Shown: positions 34,597 through 44,071, counted from the first letter of the stretch. The stretch: DNA of 64,000 nucleotides from Prevotella lacticifex (GCF_019973375.1 NZ_BPTV01000001.1:1550001-1614000), one strand, 5' to 3'. The notes: generated by a model not told the origin, from the sequence alone. Translations and numbers: made by a program.

Positions 34597-35667
34597 ATGG
34601 CAAATGTTAAAGTAGCTATTAATGGTTTCGGCCGTATCGGTCGTCTCGCATTCCGTCAGATGTTCGCAGCTCCTGGTTATGAGGTAGTCGCTATCAACGA
34701 CCTGACAAGTCCTAAGATGCTCGCTCAGCTCCTGAAGTATGATACTACTCACGGTGGTTATCAGGGCATTATCGGCGAGAAGCCAGTTCACACTGTTACA
34801 TTCGACGATACTCCTTTCGAGGAGAACGGTAAAGAGGCTGCTGGTTACGTCGCTGTTGATGGCAAGAAGATTACCATCTACAAGGAGAAGGACGCAGCTA
34901 ACCTGCCTTGGGGCGCTCTCAACATCGATGTCGTTCTCGAGTGCACAGGCTTCTACACATCTAAGGAGAAGAGCATGGCTCACATCAAGGCCGGCGCTAA
35001 GAAGGTTGTTATCTCTGCACCTGCAGGCAACGACCTGAAGACCATCGTCTTCAACGTTAACAACGAGACCCTGACAAAGGACGACCAGATCATCAGCGCA
35101 GCTTCTTGCACAACAAACTGCCTTGCTCCTATGGCAAAGGCTCTTAACGACAAGTACCCAATCCAGGCTGGTATCATGCAGACCATCCACGCTTACACTG
35201 GCGACCAGATGATTCTCGACGGCCCACAGCGTAAGGGTAACCTCCGTCGTAGCCGCGCAGGTGCTTGCAACATCACTCCTGCTTCTTCAGGTGCTGCTAA
35301 GGCTATCGGCCTCGTTCTCCCTGAGCTCAACGGCAAGCTCATCGGTGCTGCTCAGCGCGTACCGGTGCCAGATGGCTCTACAACTCTGCTCTACGCTGTT
35401 GTTAAGGGTAAGGACGTTACTGTCGACAGCGTCAACGCTGCTATGAAGGCTGAGGCTAACGAGAGCTTCGGTTACAACGATGAGGAGATTGTTTCGAGCG
35501 ATATCCTCGGCATGCGTTACGGCTCACTCTTCGACGCTACACAGACAATGGTTGTGAAGCTCGATGAGGATACTTACGAGGTTCAGGTCGTTTCTTGGTA
35601 CGACAATGAGAACTCTTACACTTCTCAGATGGTTCGTACAATCAAGTACTTCGCTGAGCTGAAGTAA
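34597..35667 (+). CDS. gapA: Glyceraldehyde-3-phosphate dehydrogenase, type I
   Basis: This 356-residue protein carries the NAD-binding start [14 protein letters not shown], the NAD-selective aspartate in [10 protein letters not shown], catalytic Cys in [17 protein letters not shown] with His in IHAYTGDQ, and [18 protein letters not shown] near the end. It is about 20 residues longer than usual, mostly in the first half. It catalyses the phosphorylating oxidation of glyceraldehyde 3-phosphate in glycolysis and gluconeogenesis. Codon use is strongly restricted (CTC, GGT, AAG, GCT preferred) compared with neighbours, as expected for a highly expressed gene. A terminator follows at 35728. Confidence 0.97.
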   Translation: MANVKVAINGFGRIGRLAFRQMFAAPGYEVVAINDLTSPKMLAQLLKYDTTHGGYQGIIGEKPVHTVTFDDTPFEENGKEAAGYVAVDGKKITIYKEKDAANLPWGALNIDVVLECTGFYTSKEKSMAHIKAGAKKVVISAPAGNDLKTIVFNVNNETLTKDDQIISAASCTTNCLAPMAKALNDKYPIQAGIMQTIHAYTGDQMILDGPQRKGNLRRSRAGACNITPASSGAAKAIGLVLPELNGKLIGAAQRVPVPDGSTTLLYAVVKGKDVTVDSVNAAMKAEANESFGYNDEEIVSSDILGMRYGSLFDATQTMVVKLDEDTYEVQVVSWYDNENSYTSQMVRTIKYFAELK

Positions 35668-35727
35668 TACCGCATGTTAATCGGTGCTGACAACATTCTG
35701 TCGGGCCGATAACAACAATACAACTTG

Positions 35728-35760
35728 CAGCCGTCTTCCTTTTGGAGGGCGGCTGTTTTC
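35728..35760 (+). terminator. Terminator of gapA
   Basis: CAGCCGTCTTCC and GGAGGGCGGCTG (35728-35755) form a stem with TTTT as loop, followed by TTTTC. Confidence 0.8.
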
Positions 35761-35774
35761 GGTTGTAGAGTTTT

Positions 35775-35880
35775 GATGTAAGGATTGCGGGGTGTGATGC
35801 TAAGATAGCAATTTCAGATGCTAAAATTGTAGAGTTGTTGATGCTAAGATTGCAGAGTCTGATGCCAAAAATCTTTACAG
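35775..35880. repeat. Five direct repeats of about 21 bp
   Basis: GATGTAAGGATTGCGG (35775), GATGCTAAGATAGCA (35796), GATGCTAAAATTGTAGAG (35817), GATGCTAAGATTGCAGAG (35840) and GATGCCAAAAATC (35861) are spaced 21, 21, 23 and 21 bp apart. They directly precede palindrome array B. Confidence 0.82.
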
Positions 35881-35894
35881 CATTATCATAGCGT

Positions 35895-35989
35895 CCATTT
35901 GAGCGTGCAAAACGGGCTGTTTCATCGTCTGAAATGGACCGTTTCGCGTTGCAAAACGGACCGTTTTAGAACACAAAATGGCCGGTTCT
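35895..35989. repeat. Palindrome array B (15-bp palindromes, 7-bp linkers)
   Basis: A half unit CCATTTG is followed by four 15-bp units at 35909-35923, 35931-35945, 35953-35967 and 35975-35989. Linkers are AGCGTGC, ATCGTCT, GCGTTGC and AGAACAC, all 7 bp. Sequence from 35990 to 36200 has no gene or clear structure. Confidence 0.93.
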
Positions 35990-36202
35990 GTAAGTCGCTG
36001 ACAATCAGTTGATAACACGGATGCACTCAATCGGACTTCTGTTTGAATTATTTTTACTTTCCTCTCTCTTCAATTCTCCCTTTTCTTTAGTCTCTCTCCT
36101 TATTCTCGTTCCTCACTTTCAAACGCTCAGGCTCATTCGCTCCGATGGTCGCCGGACTGCTGTTGTCATTTCGTGATCCACCTCCCTATAGTCATGAAAA
36201 AA

Positions 36203-36341
36203 AGAATGATGCTGACGAAAGGGCACAAAAATCCCTCGCCAAGGATTGATAATGGCTTTCGTCTTGTTGCTTTCATCATCTGCCGTTGCTGACAGAATCT
36301 TGCTGATTGCAGTCGGACTAAAGTCAATCTTTAGCGAGGGA
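36203..36341. ncRNA. Candidate structured RNA or element with possible pseudoknot
   Basis: GACGAAAG (36214-36221) pairs with CTTTCGTC (36256-36263), reinforced by ATGATG and CATCAT further out. TCCCTCGCCAAGGATTGA (36232-36249), inside that loop, is complementary to TCAATCTTTAGCGAGGGA (36324-36341) apart from two wobble-type positions on the plus strand. The two helices are interleaved. No known RNA family is recognised and no promoter was found close by, so strand and function are open. Confidence 0.35.
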
Positions 36342-36378
36342 GAATTCGCTTGTAATAGTTACGCCGTCGGCGCCAGAC

Positions 36379-37896
36379 TTATTGATGCTGGTCGCGGAGC
36401 AAGTCGTTGACGGTCTTCACGGGGTTGAATGTCGACAGTGGTACTTCGACGAACACCGTGTTCCAGTCGCTCATCGCTCCATTCCACAGTCCCGGCAACT
36501 CGAGGGCTTTCAGCTCACGGCCGTTCTTACTCTTCGACGAGATGAATCCGGTCTTCTTGTCGACGTAATCGGGGAGGTTGAAGGCTTTACCTTTATAGTC
36601 CTTTGTGGCGCAGACGAGGTCGACGGGATTGAAGTGGGTGCCCTGCTTGAACATCTTCACGTATTCCTCGTTATTCTGGTCAATCTGACTCGACTCGAGA
36701 ATTTGCAGACTGATGGTACCATCCTGATTATAAGTGAGGAACGGGCCGCCACCGGGCTCACCAACGTTCTTTACCATTCCGCATACGCGTATTGGGCGGT
36801 TGAGTTTCTTCCTCAGATAAATGACGAGGTCGGCATCCTCAAGATCCTTGATGTCAGGCTTGCGGCAGCAGAGGTCGTGCTGAACGAAGCGGATAATCTC
36901 CTCCAAGCGCTCGTGGTTATATTCGCCGCTGTCGAGAATGCGAAGATAATTGAAAATCTTCGTCTGTAAGCTTACGAGGACTCCGGCAATCAACTGCTTG
37001 TAGGTGACGGTGTCAGCTTTCAGACGGTCGGGGACGACATTGTCAATATTCTTTATGAACACTACATCGGCATCAATCTCGTTGAGGTTCTCGATGAGTG
37101 CGCCGTGACCACCCGGACGGAAGAGCAGTGTGCCGTCGGCGTTGCGGAAAGGAGTATTGTCGGGATTGACAGCTACGGTGTCGGTACTCGGTTTCTGCTC
37201 AGAGAACGTGATATCGTATTTAACCCCGAACTCCTTCTCGTATTTCGCTACTTTCTCGGCCACTTTCTTCTTGAAGAGGTCCATGTGCTCATGGCTGACG
37301 GTGAAGTGGACATGAGCCTCACCGTTGGAGCTTGCGTAGAGAGCCGCTTCGACGAGATGCTCCTCCATAGGAGTGCGCGGACCGTCGGGGTAGCTGTGGA
37401 AGAGAAGAAGTCCCTTCGGCAGCTGACCGTAGTTGAGTCCCTCGCCGTTAAGCATGTTTGCCACGATAGCTTTGTACTGACCGGCCTCAAGCATCTCTTT
37501 AAGGCTCTTGCCGTTGTTCTGCTTGCACTTGTCGCAGAGCTCCTTGTGGAAGGCAAACTTCTTGATACCTGCGAAGAATTCCTTCTCGAAGTCAGTCTGT
37601 GGCTCGTCGTGGTCGCCGTTAAGAAAAGCGAACATATTCTTGAACATGCGGCTGGCGGCACCGCTGGCAGGAACAAACTTCACAATGCGATGGCCTGCGG
37701 CTTTATACTCCTGCCACGTCTTTATGTAGCTGTCGCGCTCCTCATCGGTGGGCACATAGATTCCTTTACCGGCACTGGCTGCTGCCTCAAGTTTCAGGAA
37801 TGGGAATCCGGTCTTGAACTGTTCGAATTCTTCATTGAGCTTTTCCTCTGATATGCCTTTCCAGGCAATCAACTCTCTGTCTTTTTCTGATAGCAT
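36379..37896 (-). CDS. DUF4301 family protein (nucleotidyltransferase-like)
   Basis: This 505-residue cytoplasmic protein matches DUF4301, a family found in Bacteroidota. Motifs reminiscent of sugar-nucleotide pyrophosphorylases are visible: KFVPASGAASRMFKNMFAF, LFRPGGHGALIENLNEIDAD and DVVFIKNIDNVVPDR. This suggests a nucleotidyltransferase fold, but activity and substrate are unknown. It is transcribed from the promoter at 37930-37960, divergent from relA, and ends about 40 bp from the candidate structured element. Confidence 0.85.
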   Translation of the reverse strand: MLSEKDRELIAWKGISEEKLNEEFEQFKTGFPFLKLEAAASAGKGIYVPTDEERDSYIKTWQEYKAAGHRIVKFVPASGAASRMFKNMFAFLNGDHDEPQTDFEKEFFAGIKKFAFHKELCDKCKQNNGKSLKEMLEAGQYKAIVANMLNGEGLNYGQLPKGLLLFHSYPDGPRTPMEEHLVEAALYASSNGEAHVHFTVSHEHMDLFKKKVAEKVAKYEKEFGVKYDITFSEQKPSTDTVAVNPDNTPFRNADGTLLFRPGGHGALIENLNEIDADVVFIKNIDNVVPDRLKADTVTYKQLIAGVLVSLQTKIFNYLRILDSGEYNHERLEEIIRFVQHDLCCRKPDIKDLEDADLVIYLRKKLNRPIRVCGMVKNVGEPGGGPFLTYNQDGTISLQILESSQIDQNNEEYVKMFKQGTHFNPVDLVCATKDYKGKAFNLPDYVDKKTGFISSKSKNGRELKALELPGLWNGAMSDWNTVFVEVPLSTFNPVKTVNDLLRDQHQ

Positions 37897-37929
37897 AAGA
37901 AAATGTATTAGGTTTTACTATTTATTCAG

Positions 37930-37960
37930 CAAAAGTACGTCAAAATATTCAAAATGCCAA
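37930..37960 (-). promoter_or_regulatory. Promoter of the DUF4301 gene
   Basis: On the minus strand TTG (37960-37958), 20 bases and TACTTTTG (37937-37930), 33 bp before the ATG. Confidence 0.7.
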
Positions 37961-38023
37961 AAAATTATGCCATAAATAAGAAAAAATTTATAACTTTGTA
38001 GCATAAAAGTTATTCGTTTGCCA

Positions 38024-40231
38024 ATGGAGGAGAAGCTGATATTTACTGAACAAGAGAAAGAAGCCGCTGAAGCACTGACTTCAGAGCTCCGTGAGAAGCT
38101 CAAGGGCACTGTCCAAGAGGATGATATTTTGAAGCTGCGCCGCTCGCTGACCGATGCTGTCAACAGTGGAAAACTCATGCGTGACGCGTTTGGGTTGAAC
38201 CCTGTTGTCAATGCTCTTCAAACGGCTAAGATAGCCATTGAGGACATCGGTTTGCGGCGCGATGGCGTGATGGCCATAATGCTCTACGACCCCGTATCGT
38301 GCTCTTGCATCTCACTGGATGATGTGGAGACCGACTTTGGCAGTGGTGTGCGCAATATCATTCATGGTCTTGTGAAGATTCAGGAACTGTATAAGAAGAA
38401 TCCAAAGATTGAAAGCGAGAACTTCCGCAATCTGTTGCTGAGTTTCGCCGAGGACATGCGCGTCATCCTGATAATGATTGCCGACCGAGTCAATCTCATG
38501 CGGCAGATTCGGGACACCCCGAATGAGGAGGCTCGTCATGAGGTGTCGGAGGAGGCAAGCTATCTCTATGCCCCTTTGGCTCACAAACTTGGACTCTATC
38601 AGCTGAAGAGTGAGCTCGAGGACCTTAGCTTGAAGTATCTCGAGCATGATGCTTATTATGAGATTAAGGAAGACTTGAACGCCACGAAGCGTGCACGTGA
38701 TGCTTATATCGACAGATTCATTGGTCCGGTTAAAGCAAAACTTGAGGCTGCCGGATTGAAATTCCACATCAAGGGCCGTACGAAGAGCATACACTCTATA
38801 TGGCAGAAGATGAAGAAACAGCATTGTGGATTCAATGGCATCTACGACCTCTTTGCCATCAGAATTATCCTCGACTCGCCACAGGAGAAAGAGAAGATGC
38901 AATGCTGGCAGGTCTACTCCATTATTACCGACATGTATCAGCCTAATCCTAAGCGACTGCGCGACTGGCTTTCGGTGCCTAAATCGAATGGCTATGAGAG
39001 TCTGCATATAACCGTGCTCGGACCTGAAAATAAATGGGTTGAGGTGCAAATCCGTACCGAGCGTATGGATGAAATCGCTGAGCACGGACTCGCTGCCCAC
39101 TGGAGATATAAGGGCATAAAGGCCGAGGGCGGTCTCGACGACTGGTTGGCCAGCATTCGGTCGGCATTGGAGGCGGGCAACGATTTGGAGGTTATGGACC
39201 AGTTCAAGAGTGACCTCTACGATAAGGAAATATATGTGTTCACTCCTAAAGGTGACCTGCTCAAGTTCCCAAAAGGAGCCACGGTGCTCGATTTCGCTTA
39301 TCAAATACACTCCAAGATTGGCAATAGCTGTGTGGGTGGAAAGATTAATGGCAAGAATGTCAGTCTGCGGACACAACTCAACAGCGGCGACAGCGTTGAA
39401 ATCGTAACGTCGGCAAGGCAGCAGCCAAAGATTGAATGGCTGAAAATAGTCAAGAGTTCAAGGGCGAAATCGAAGATAAGACTCGCGCTGAAGGAGATGC
39501 AGGTCAAGAACGGCAACTATGGCCGCGAAATGATTGAGCGTCGGCTGAAGAACCGCAAGATTGAATTCGACGAGGGCGTAATGGCCCATCTCATCAAGCA
39601 CCTTGGATTCAAGGAGGCCAGCGAATTCTATCAGAATGTGGGTGAGGAGAAACTCGACATCGGCAACATCATTGAGCAGTATCAGGCTGAGTACGACCAT
39701 GACCACAGCCTCAACGATAACAAATCGGCAGAGAGCGCGCAAAACTTTGAATACGAGAACCCTGACGAGGAGAAAGCACGCTCGGAGGATGTTTTGGTCA
39801 TCGACAAGAATCTCAAGGGTATCGACTACTCGCTGGCCAACTGCTGTCATCCTATTTATGGCGACCCGATATTCGGGTTCGTCACCGTTAGCGGAGGTAT
39901 CAAAATTCATCGCACTGACTGCCCCAATGCTCCGGAGCTCAGAAAGCGCTACGGATACCGTATTGTCAAAGCCCGGTGGAGCGGAAAGGGCGAGAGCCAG
40001 TATGCCATTACGCTCCGCGTTATCGGTAATGACGATATAGGAATCGTCAGCAATATAACCAATGTGATATCCAAAGAGGAGAAAATCATCATGCGCTCGA
40101 TAAACATCGACAGTAACGACGGACTGTTCTCGGGTAATCTTGTCGTTCTACTTGAGGATACGTCACGACTGAGCGCGTTGATGAAGAAACTTCGCATGAT
40201 AAAGGGGGTCAAAGAAGTGAAACGGCTATAA
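38024..40231 (+). CDS. RelA/SpoT family (p)ppGpp synthetase with degenerate hydrolase domain
   Basis: This 735-residue protein has the long RSH layout: HD-like region (1-190), synthetase (about 220-340, with KGRTKSIHSIWQKM, YDLFAIRII, SNGYESLHITV, EVQIRTERMDEIAEHG), TGS domain (VFTPKGDLLKFPKGATVLDF), a conserved Cys region (LANCCHPIYGDPI) and a C-terminal ACT domain. The hydrolase metal site HDxxEDT is replaced by YDPVSCS (residues 88-94), so it should be a synthetase-only enzyme making (p)ppGpp in the stringent response. A separate hydrolase must be encoded elsewhere. The ATG at 38024 is preferred over a TTG two codons upstream; TAACTTTG at 37991 is a possible -7 box. Confidence 0.93.
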   Translation: MEEKLIFTEQEKEAAEALTSELREKLKGTVQEDDILKLRRSLTDAVNSGKLMRDAFGLNPVVNALQTAKIAIEDIGLRRDGVMAIMLYDPVSCSCISLDDVETDFGSGVRNIIHGLVKIQELYKKNPKIESENFRNLLLSFAEDMRVILIMIADRVNLMRQIRDTPNEEARHEVSEEASYLYAPLAHKLGLYQLKSELEDLSLKYLEHDAYYEIKEDLNATKRARDAYIDRFIGPVKAKLEAAGLKFHIKGRTKSIHSIWQKMKKQHCGFNGIYDLFAIRIILDSPQEKEKMQCWQVYSIITDMYQPNPKRLRDWLSVPKSNGYESLHITVLGPENKWVEVQIRTERMDEIAEHGLAAHWRYKGIKAEGGLDDWLASIRSALEAGNDLEVMDQFKSDLYDKEIYVFTPKGDLLKFPKGATVLDFAYQIHSKIGNSCVGGKINGKNVSLRTQLNSGDSVEIVTSARQQPKIEWLKIVKSSRAKSKIRLALKEMQVKNGNYGREMIERRLKNRKIEFDEGVMAHLIKHLGFKEASEFYQNVGEEKLDIGNIIEQYQAEYDHDHSLNDNKSAESAQNFEYENPDEEKARSEDVLVIDKNLKGIDYSLANCCHPIYGDPIFGFVTVSGGIKIHRTDCPNAPELRKRYGYRIVKARWSGKGESQYAITLRVIGNDDIGIVSNITNVISKEEKIIMRSINIDSNDGLFSGNLVVLLEDTSRLSALMKKLRMIKGVKEVKRL

Positions 40232-40307
40232 TGATAATAAATTTATCAGATTCATTCATTAATATATTACTAATTAGAAGAAATTTCGTAATTTTGCACT
40301 CCAAACT

Positions 40308-41186
40308 ATGGCAATAGAAAAAATGAAACCAACAGCGATATTACTCCTGCACTGTCCAGACCAGTTGGGAATCATCTCGGAGCTGACAAAGTTCATCACC
40401 GACAATAATGGAAACATCGTCTATCTCGATCAGTATGTTGACCGTGAGGATGGCATGTTCTTTATGCGAATTGAATGGGAACTGGAGAACTTCCTGATTC
40501 CGCGAGATAAGATTGAGGACTATCTGCACACTCTCTACGGACAGCGCTATGAGATGACTTTCCATCTCTATTTCAGCGATGTACGTCCGCGTATGGCTAT
40601 CTTCGTCAGTAAGATGAGCCATTGTCTCTATGATCTCCTCGCACGATGGAAGGCGGGAGAGTGGAATGTCGATATTCCGTGTATCGTCAGCAATCATGAG
40701 GACTTGCGTTATGTTGCCGATCAGTTTGGCATTCCATACTACGTATGGTCCATAAAGAAGGATCATTCGAATAAAGCAGAGGTTGAGGAGGCCGAGATGA
40801 AGCTGCTCAAGGAGAAGAAGATAACGTTCATAGTCCTTGCGCGTTACATGCAGATAATCAGCGATGCGATGATTGCGGCTTATCCTCACCACATTATTAA
40901 TATTCATCACTCTTTCCTGCCGGCTTTCGTCGGCGCACGCCCATATCATCAGGCATGGGAGCGTGGAGTAAAGATTATAGGTGCTACCAGCCACTATGTT
41001 ACAGCGGAGTTGGATGCAGGGCCAATCATCGAACAGGACGTTATGAGGGTGTCGCATAAGGATACTCCTACAAGTCTTGTGCTCAAGGGCAAGGATTTGG
41101 AGAAGATAGTCCTCTCAAGGGCCGTAAAAAAACATATCGAGAGGAAGATTTTGACTTATAATAACAAGACAATAATTTTCTCATAA
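40308..41186 (+). CDS. purU: Formyltetrahydrofolate deformylase PurU
   Basis: This 292-residue protein has an N-terminal ACT domain (ILLLHCPDQLGIISELTKFI) and a formyltransferase-like hydrolase domain with IINIHHSFLPAFVGARPYHQ and the catalytic Asp in TAELDAGPIIEQD. It hydrolyses 10-formyl-THF to formate and THF, supplying formate for purine synthesis and balancing one-carbon pools. TAATTTTG (40289-40296) is a likely -7 element. hisH follows after 42 bp. Confidence 0.96.
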   Translation: MAIEKMKPTAILLLHCPDQLGIISELTKFITDNNGNIVYLDQYVDREDGMFFMRIEWELENFLIPRDKIEDYLHTLYGQRYEMTFHLYFSDVRPRMAIFVSKMSHCLYDLLARWKAGEWNVDIPCIVSNHEDLRYVADQFGIPYYVWSIKKDHSNKAEVEEAEMKLLKEKKITFIVLARYMQIISDAMIAAYPHHIINIHHSFLPAFVGARPYHQAWERGVKIIGATSHYVTAELDAGPIIEQDVMRVSHKDTPTSLVLKGKDLEKIVLSRAVKKHIERKILTYNNKTIIFS

Positions 41187-41228
41187 ACGCAATATACGCT
41201 GTTGGAAAGCGTAAAACCATTGAATTAA

Positions 41229-41843
41229 ATGAGCGTAGCTATAATACGATATAATGCGGGAAATATCCGCTCGGTGGTGAATGCTCTTCGCCGTCTTGGC
41301 GTCGACCCGGTATTGACCGATGATGCCGATGAACTGCGTAGAGCCGATAAAGTTCTTTTTCCCGGACAGGGTGAGGCCAGGACGGCGATGGACTATCTCC
41401 GTGAGCATCATCTTGATGAGGTCATTAAGAACCTTACTCAGCCCGTTCTCGGTATATGCATCGGTCAGCAGCTGCTCTGCCGCCACTCTGAGGAGGGCGA
41501 CACCGACTGTCTTGGAATTATCCCTGCCGACGTGAGAAAGTTTGAACCCTCACGCCACGAGGATAAGGTACCGGCAATGGGATGGCAGGAAATCAATGGC
41601 AGCAAAGGCTGTCCGCTGTTCAACGGACTTGACGGGGAAAATCAGACTTCATCGTCACGGCCTTACGTCTATTTTGTTCATAGCTATTACGTTCCCCTCT
41701 GCAAGTGGACAATAGCCCAGGCCGATTATATCTTGCCCTATTCTGCGGCATTGCACATGAATAATTTTTGGGCTACGCAATTCCACCCTGAAAAGAGCGG
41801 TAAAGTGGGTGAGCACATTCTTAAAAACTTCTTGGAGCTATGA
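41229..41843 (+). CDS. hisH: Imidazole glycerol phosphate synthase glutaminase subunit HisH
   Basis: This 204-residue class I amidotransferase has nucleophile Cys in [12 protein letters not shown] and the His-Glu pair in [12 protein letters not shown]. It supplies ammonia from glutamine to HisF. An insert-like [14 protein letters not shown] stretch precedes VHSYYVP. Its stop overlaps the start of hisAF (ATGA at 41840-41843), so the two partners are translationally coupled. Confidence 0.96.
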   Translation: MSVAIIRYNAGNIRSVVNALRRLGVDPVLTDDADELRRADKVLFPGQGEARTAMDYLREHHLDEVIKNLTQPVLGICIGQQLLCRHSEEGDTDCLGIIPADVRKFEPSRHEDKVPAMGWQEINGSKGCPLFNGLDGENQTSSSRPYVYFVHSYYVPLCKWTIAQADYILPYSAALHMNNFWATQFHPEKSGKVGEHILKNFLEL

Positions 41844-43330
41844 TTGACATTATACCAGCTATAGATCTTATCGGTGGCAAGTGTGTGAGACTCACCAAAG
41901 GCGACTACGGACAGAAAACGGTGTACAACGATGACCCTGTGGCTCAGGCGCGGGAGTTTGAGGCTCAGGGATTCCGCCGTCTGCATGTCGTCGATCTTGA
42001 TGGCGCAAAGTCGAAGCATATTGTCAACGACGATGTGCTCAAGCGTATTACGGATGCTACAGGGCTTAAAGTCGATTTCGGCGGTGGAATAAAAAGTGAT
42101 GACGACATCAAAAAGGCTTTTGCCGCTGGTGCCGCTATGGTTACTGTAGGCAGCATCGCGGTAACAAATCCGGAACTTTTCATCGAATGGCTCCATCGCT
42201 ATGGTGCAGAGAAGATTATCCTCGGTGCTGACGTTCGCGACGGACGTGTAAGCATCAACGGATGGAAAGAGGATTCGAGCGAGGAACTGCTGCCGTTTTT
42301 GAAGAAGTATGTCGATGCTGGAGTTAGGAACGTCTTGTGCACCGATATCAGCAAGGACGGTACTATGCAGGGACCAGCCGTAGCTCTCTATAAACGTATT
42401 GTCGACGAATATCCTCATCTGAATATCATTGCTTCGGGTGGTGTTTCGTCGACTGAAGATATCGTTGAGTTGGACCGCGAAGGTATTCCCTCGACAGTTG
42501 TAGGTAAGGCCTGGTATGAGGGTAAAGTGTCGGCAGAGAAGTGCCGGAGTTTGATGGGCTTCGATAATAGTCGCGGACTCGCAAAACGAATCATACCGTG
42601 TCTTGACGTAAAAAATGGCGAAACGGTGAAAGGCGTAAACTTCGTCGACCTGCGAAGCGCAGGCGATCCCGTGGAGCTCGGAAAGGCATACTCTGATTCC
42701 GGAGCCGATGAGCTTGTATTCCTTGATATCACCGCAAGCTTTGAAGGCCGCAAAACATTCACAGATATGGTGGAGAGAGTGGCCCGCGAAATAGATATCC
42801 CTTTCACCGTCGGTGGCGGAATCAATGAGCTCGACGATGTAAAGCGGTTGCTTGATGCAGGAGCTGACAAGATAAGTGTTAATTCAGCGGCACTGCGTAA
42901 TCCTCATCTTATCAATGAGATAGCATCGGAATATGGATCACAAGTCTGCGTCTGCGCCATTGATGCCCGCAATGATGCTGACGGATGGCATTGCTATATT
43001 AAAGGCGGACGGGAACGCACCGAACGTGGGCTCTTTGATTGGGCAAAGGAGGTTGCCGACCGCGGTGCCGGCGAAATCCTCTTTACGTCAATGGACCACG
43101 ACGGGGTAAAGAATGGATTTGCCAACGACGCTCTTGCTAAATTGTCCGACGAAGTTGCAATTCCGATAATTGCCAGCGGTGGAGCAGGGCAGAAGGAGCA
43201 CTTCCGCGATGCGTTCTTGAAGGGAAAAGCTGATGCTGCTCTCGCTGCGAGCGTATTCCACTTTGGAGAGATTGCAATCCCTGATTTAAAGAAATATCTC
43301 AGTGAGGAGGGTATCAACGTAAGGATATAA
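41840..43330 (+). CDS. Fused HisA-HisF: ProFAR isomerase and imidazole glycerol phosphate synthase cyclase in one protein
   Basis: This 496-residue single frame contains two complete (beta-alpha)8 barrels. Residues 1-240 are HisA (start [18 protein letters not shown]; catalytic Asp9 and Asp131 in [19 protein letters not shown]). Residues 246-496 are HisF ([20 protein letters not shown]; catalytic Asp256 and Asp375 in [19 protein letters not shown]). The join reads [20 protein letters not shown] with no stop or separate start. The two enzymes catalyse consecutive steps and are homologous. In most bacteria they are separate genes. TAATAG occurs at the join in the +2 frame (42565-42570), perhaps an old hisA stop bypassed by an indel. 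A sequencing error is possible but both halves are open and intact. Confidence 0.93.
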   Translation: MIDIIPAIDLIGGKCVRLTKGDYGQKTVYNDDPVAQAREFEAQGFRRLHVVDLDGAKSKHIVNDDVLKRITDATGLKVDFGGGIKSDDDIKKAFAAGAAMVTVGSIAVTNPELFIEWLHRYGAEKIILGADVRDGRVSINGWKEDSSEELLPFLKKYVDAGVRNVLCTDISKDGTMQGPAVALYKRIVDEYPHLNIIASGGVSSTEDIVELDREGIPSTVVGKAWYEGKVSAEKCRSLMGFDNSRGLAKRIIPCLDVKNGETVKGVNFVDLRSAGDPVELGKAYSDSGADELVFLDITASFEGRKTFTDMVERVAREIDIPFTVGGGINELDDVKRLLDAGADKISVNSAALRNPHLINEIASEYGSQVCVCAIDARNDADGWHCYIKGGRERTERGLFDWAKEVADRGAGEILFTSMDHDGVKNGFANDALAKLSDEVAIPIIASGGAGQKEHFRDAFLKGKADAALAASVFHFGEIAIPDLKKYLSEEGINVRI

Positions 43331-43412
43331 TATTTAACCGAACCACTTCCTTGGAATGATGATTCCTACGAGGGTCGAGGCCGCAGGTGGTGGGACACAG
43401 AATTAATTGACA

Positions 43413-44066
43413 ATGGATATTAACTTCGAAAAAATGGGCGGACTTGTGCCTGCGATAGTTCAAGATGCGAGGACAAAGAATGTTCTCATGCTTGGATTTA
43501 TGAACAAGGAAGCCTATGATAAAACAATAGAGACGGGAAAAGTCACTTTCTGGAGTCGCACTCGCAAATGTCTGTGGACGAAAGGTGAGACATCGGGAAA
43601 CTTCCTGAATCTCGTAAGTGCAAAAATAGACTGCGACAACGATACACTGCTGTTGCGTGTAAATCCTGTTGGTCCCGTCTGTCATAAGGGTACTGATACA
43701 TGTTGGGGCGAGGAAAATATCTATGAGCCTATAAGCTTTCTCGCTGAACTTCAGGAGTTTATAGATAAGCGTAAGGAAGAAATGCCCGAGGGCAGCTATA
43801 CAACGGCTCTGTTTAAGAAAGGAACCAAACGCATAGCACAAAAAGTTGGTGAGGAAGCTCTTGAGACAGTCATTGAGGCCGTTAGCGGCTCAGAGGAGAG
43901 CCTCGTTTATGAGGCTTCCGACATGATTTATCATCTCTTAGTGCTTTTAGCCGATAAGGGACTGTCAATCAATGATGTGGCTATGGAACTCATGAAACGT
44001 CATAATCCTGATTGGGATAAGGACAGACGAATTGCCAAATACAACGGAACTTATAAACGAAAGTAA
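43413..44066 (+). CDS. hisIE: Bifunctional phosphoribosyl-AMP cyclohydrolase / phosphoribosyl-ATP pyrophosphatase HisIE
   Basis: This 217-residue fusion has HisI (about 1-110: GFMNKEAYDKTIETGKVTFW, SRTRKCLWTKGETSGN, metal site DCDNDTLL, Cys in GTDTCWGE) and HisE (about 125-217: GSYTTALFKKGTKRIAQKVG, EEALETVIEA, SDMIYHLLVLLADKG). It catalyses steps 2 and 3 of histidine synthesis. The ATG at 43413 is used rather than the TTG at 43407. The gap to hisAF is 82 bp and to the next gene 5 bp. Confidence 0.96.
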   Translation: MDINFEKMGGLVPAIVQDARTKNVLMLGFMNKEAYDKTIETGKVTFWSRTRKCLWTKGETSGNFLNLVSAKIDCDNDTLLLRVNPVGPVCHKGTDTCWGEENIYEPISFLAELQEFIDKRKEEMPEGSYTTALFKKGTKRIAQKVGEEALETVIEAVSGSEESLVYEASDMIYHLLVLLADKGLSINDVAMELMKRHNPDWDKDRRIAKYNGTYKRK

Positions 44067-44071
44067 GAAAA

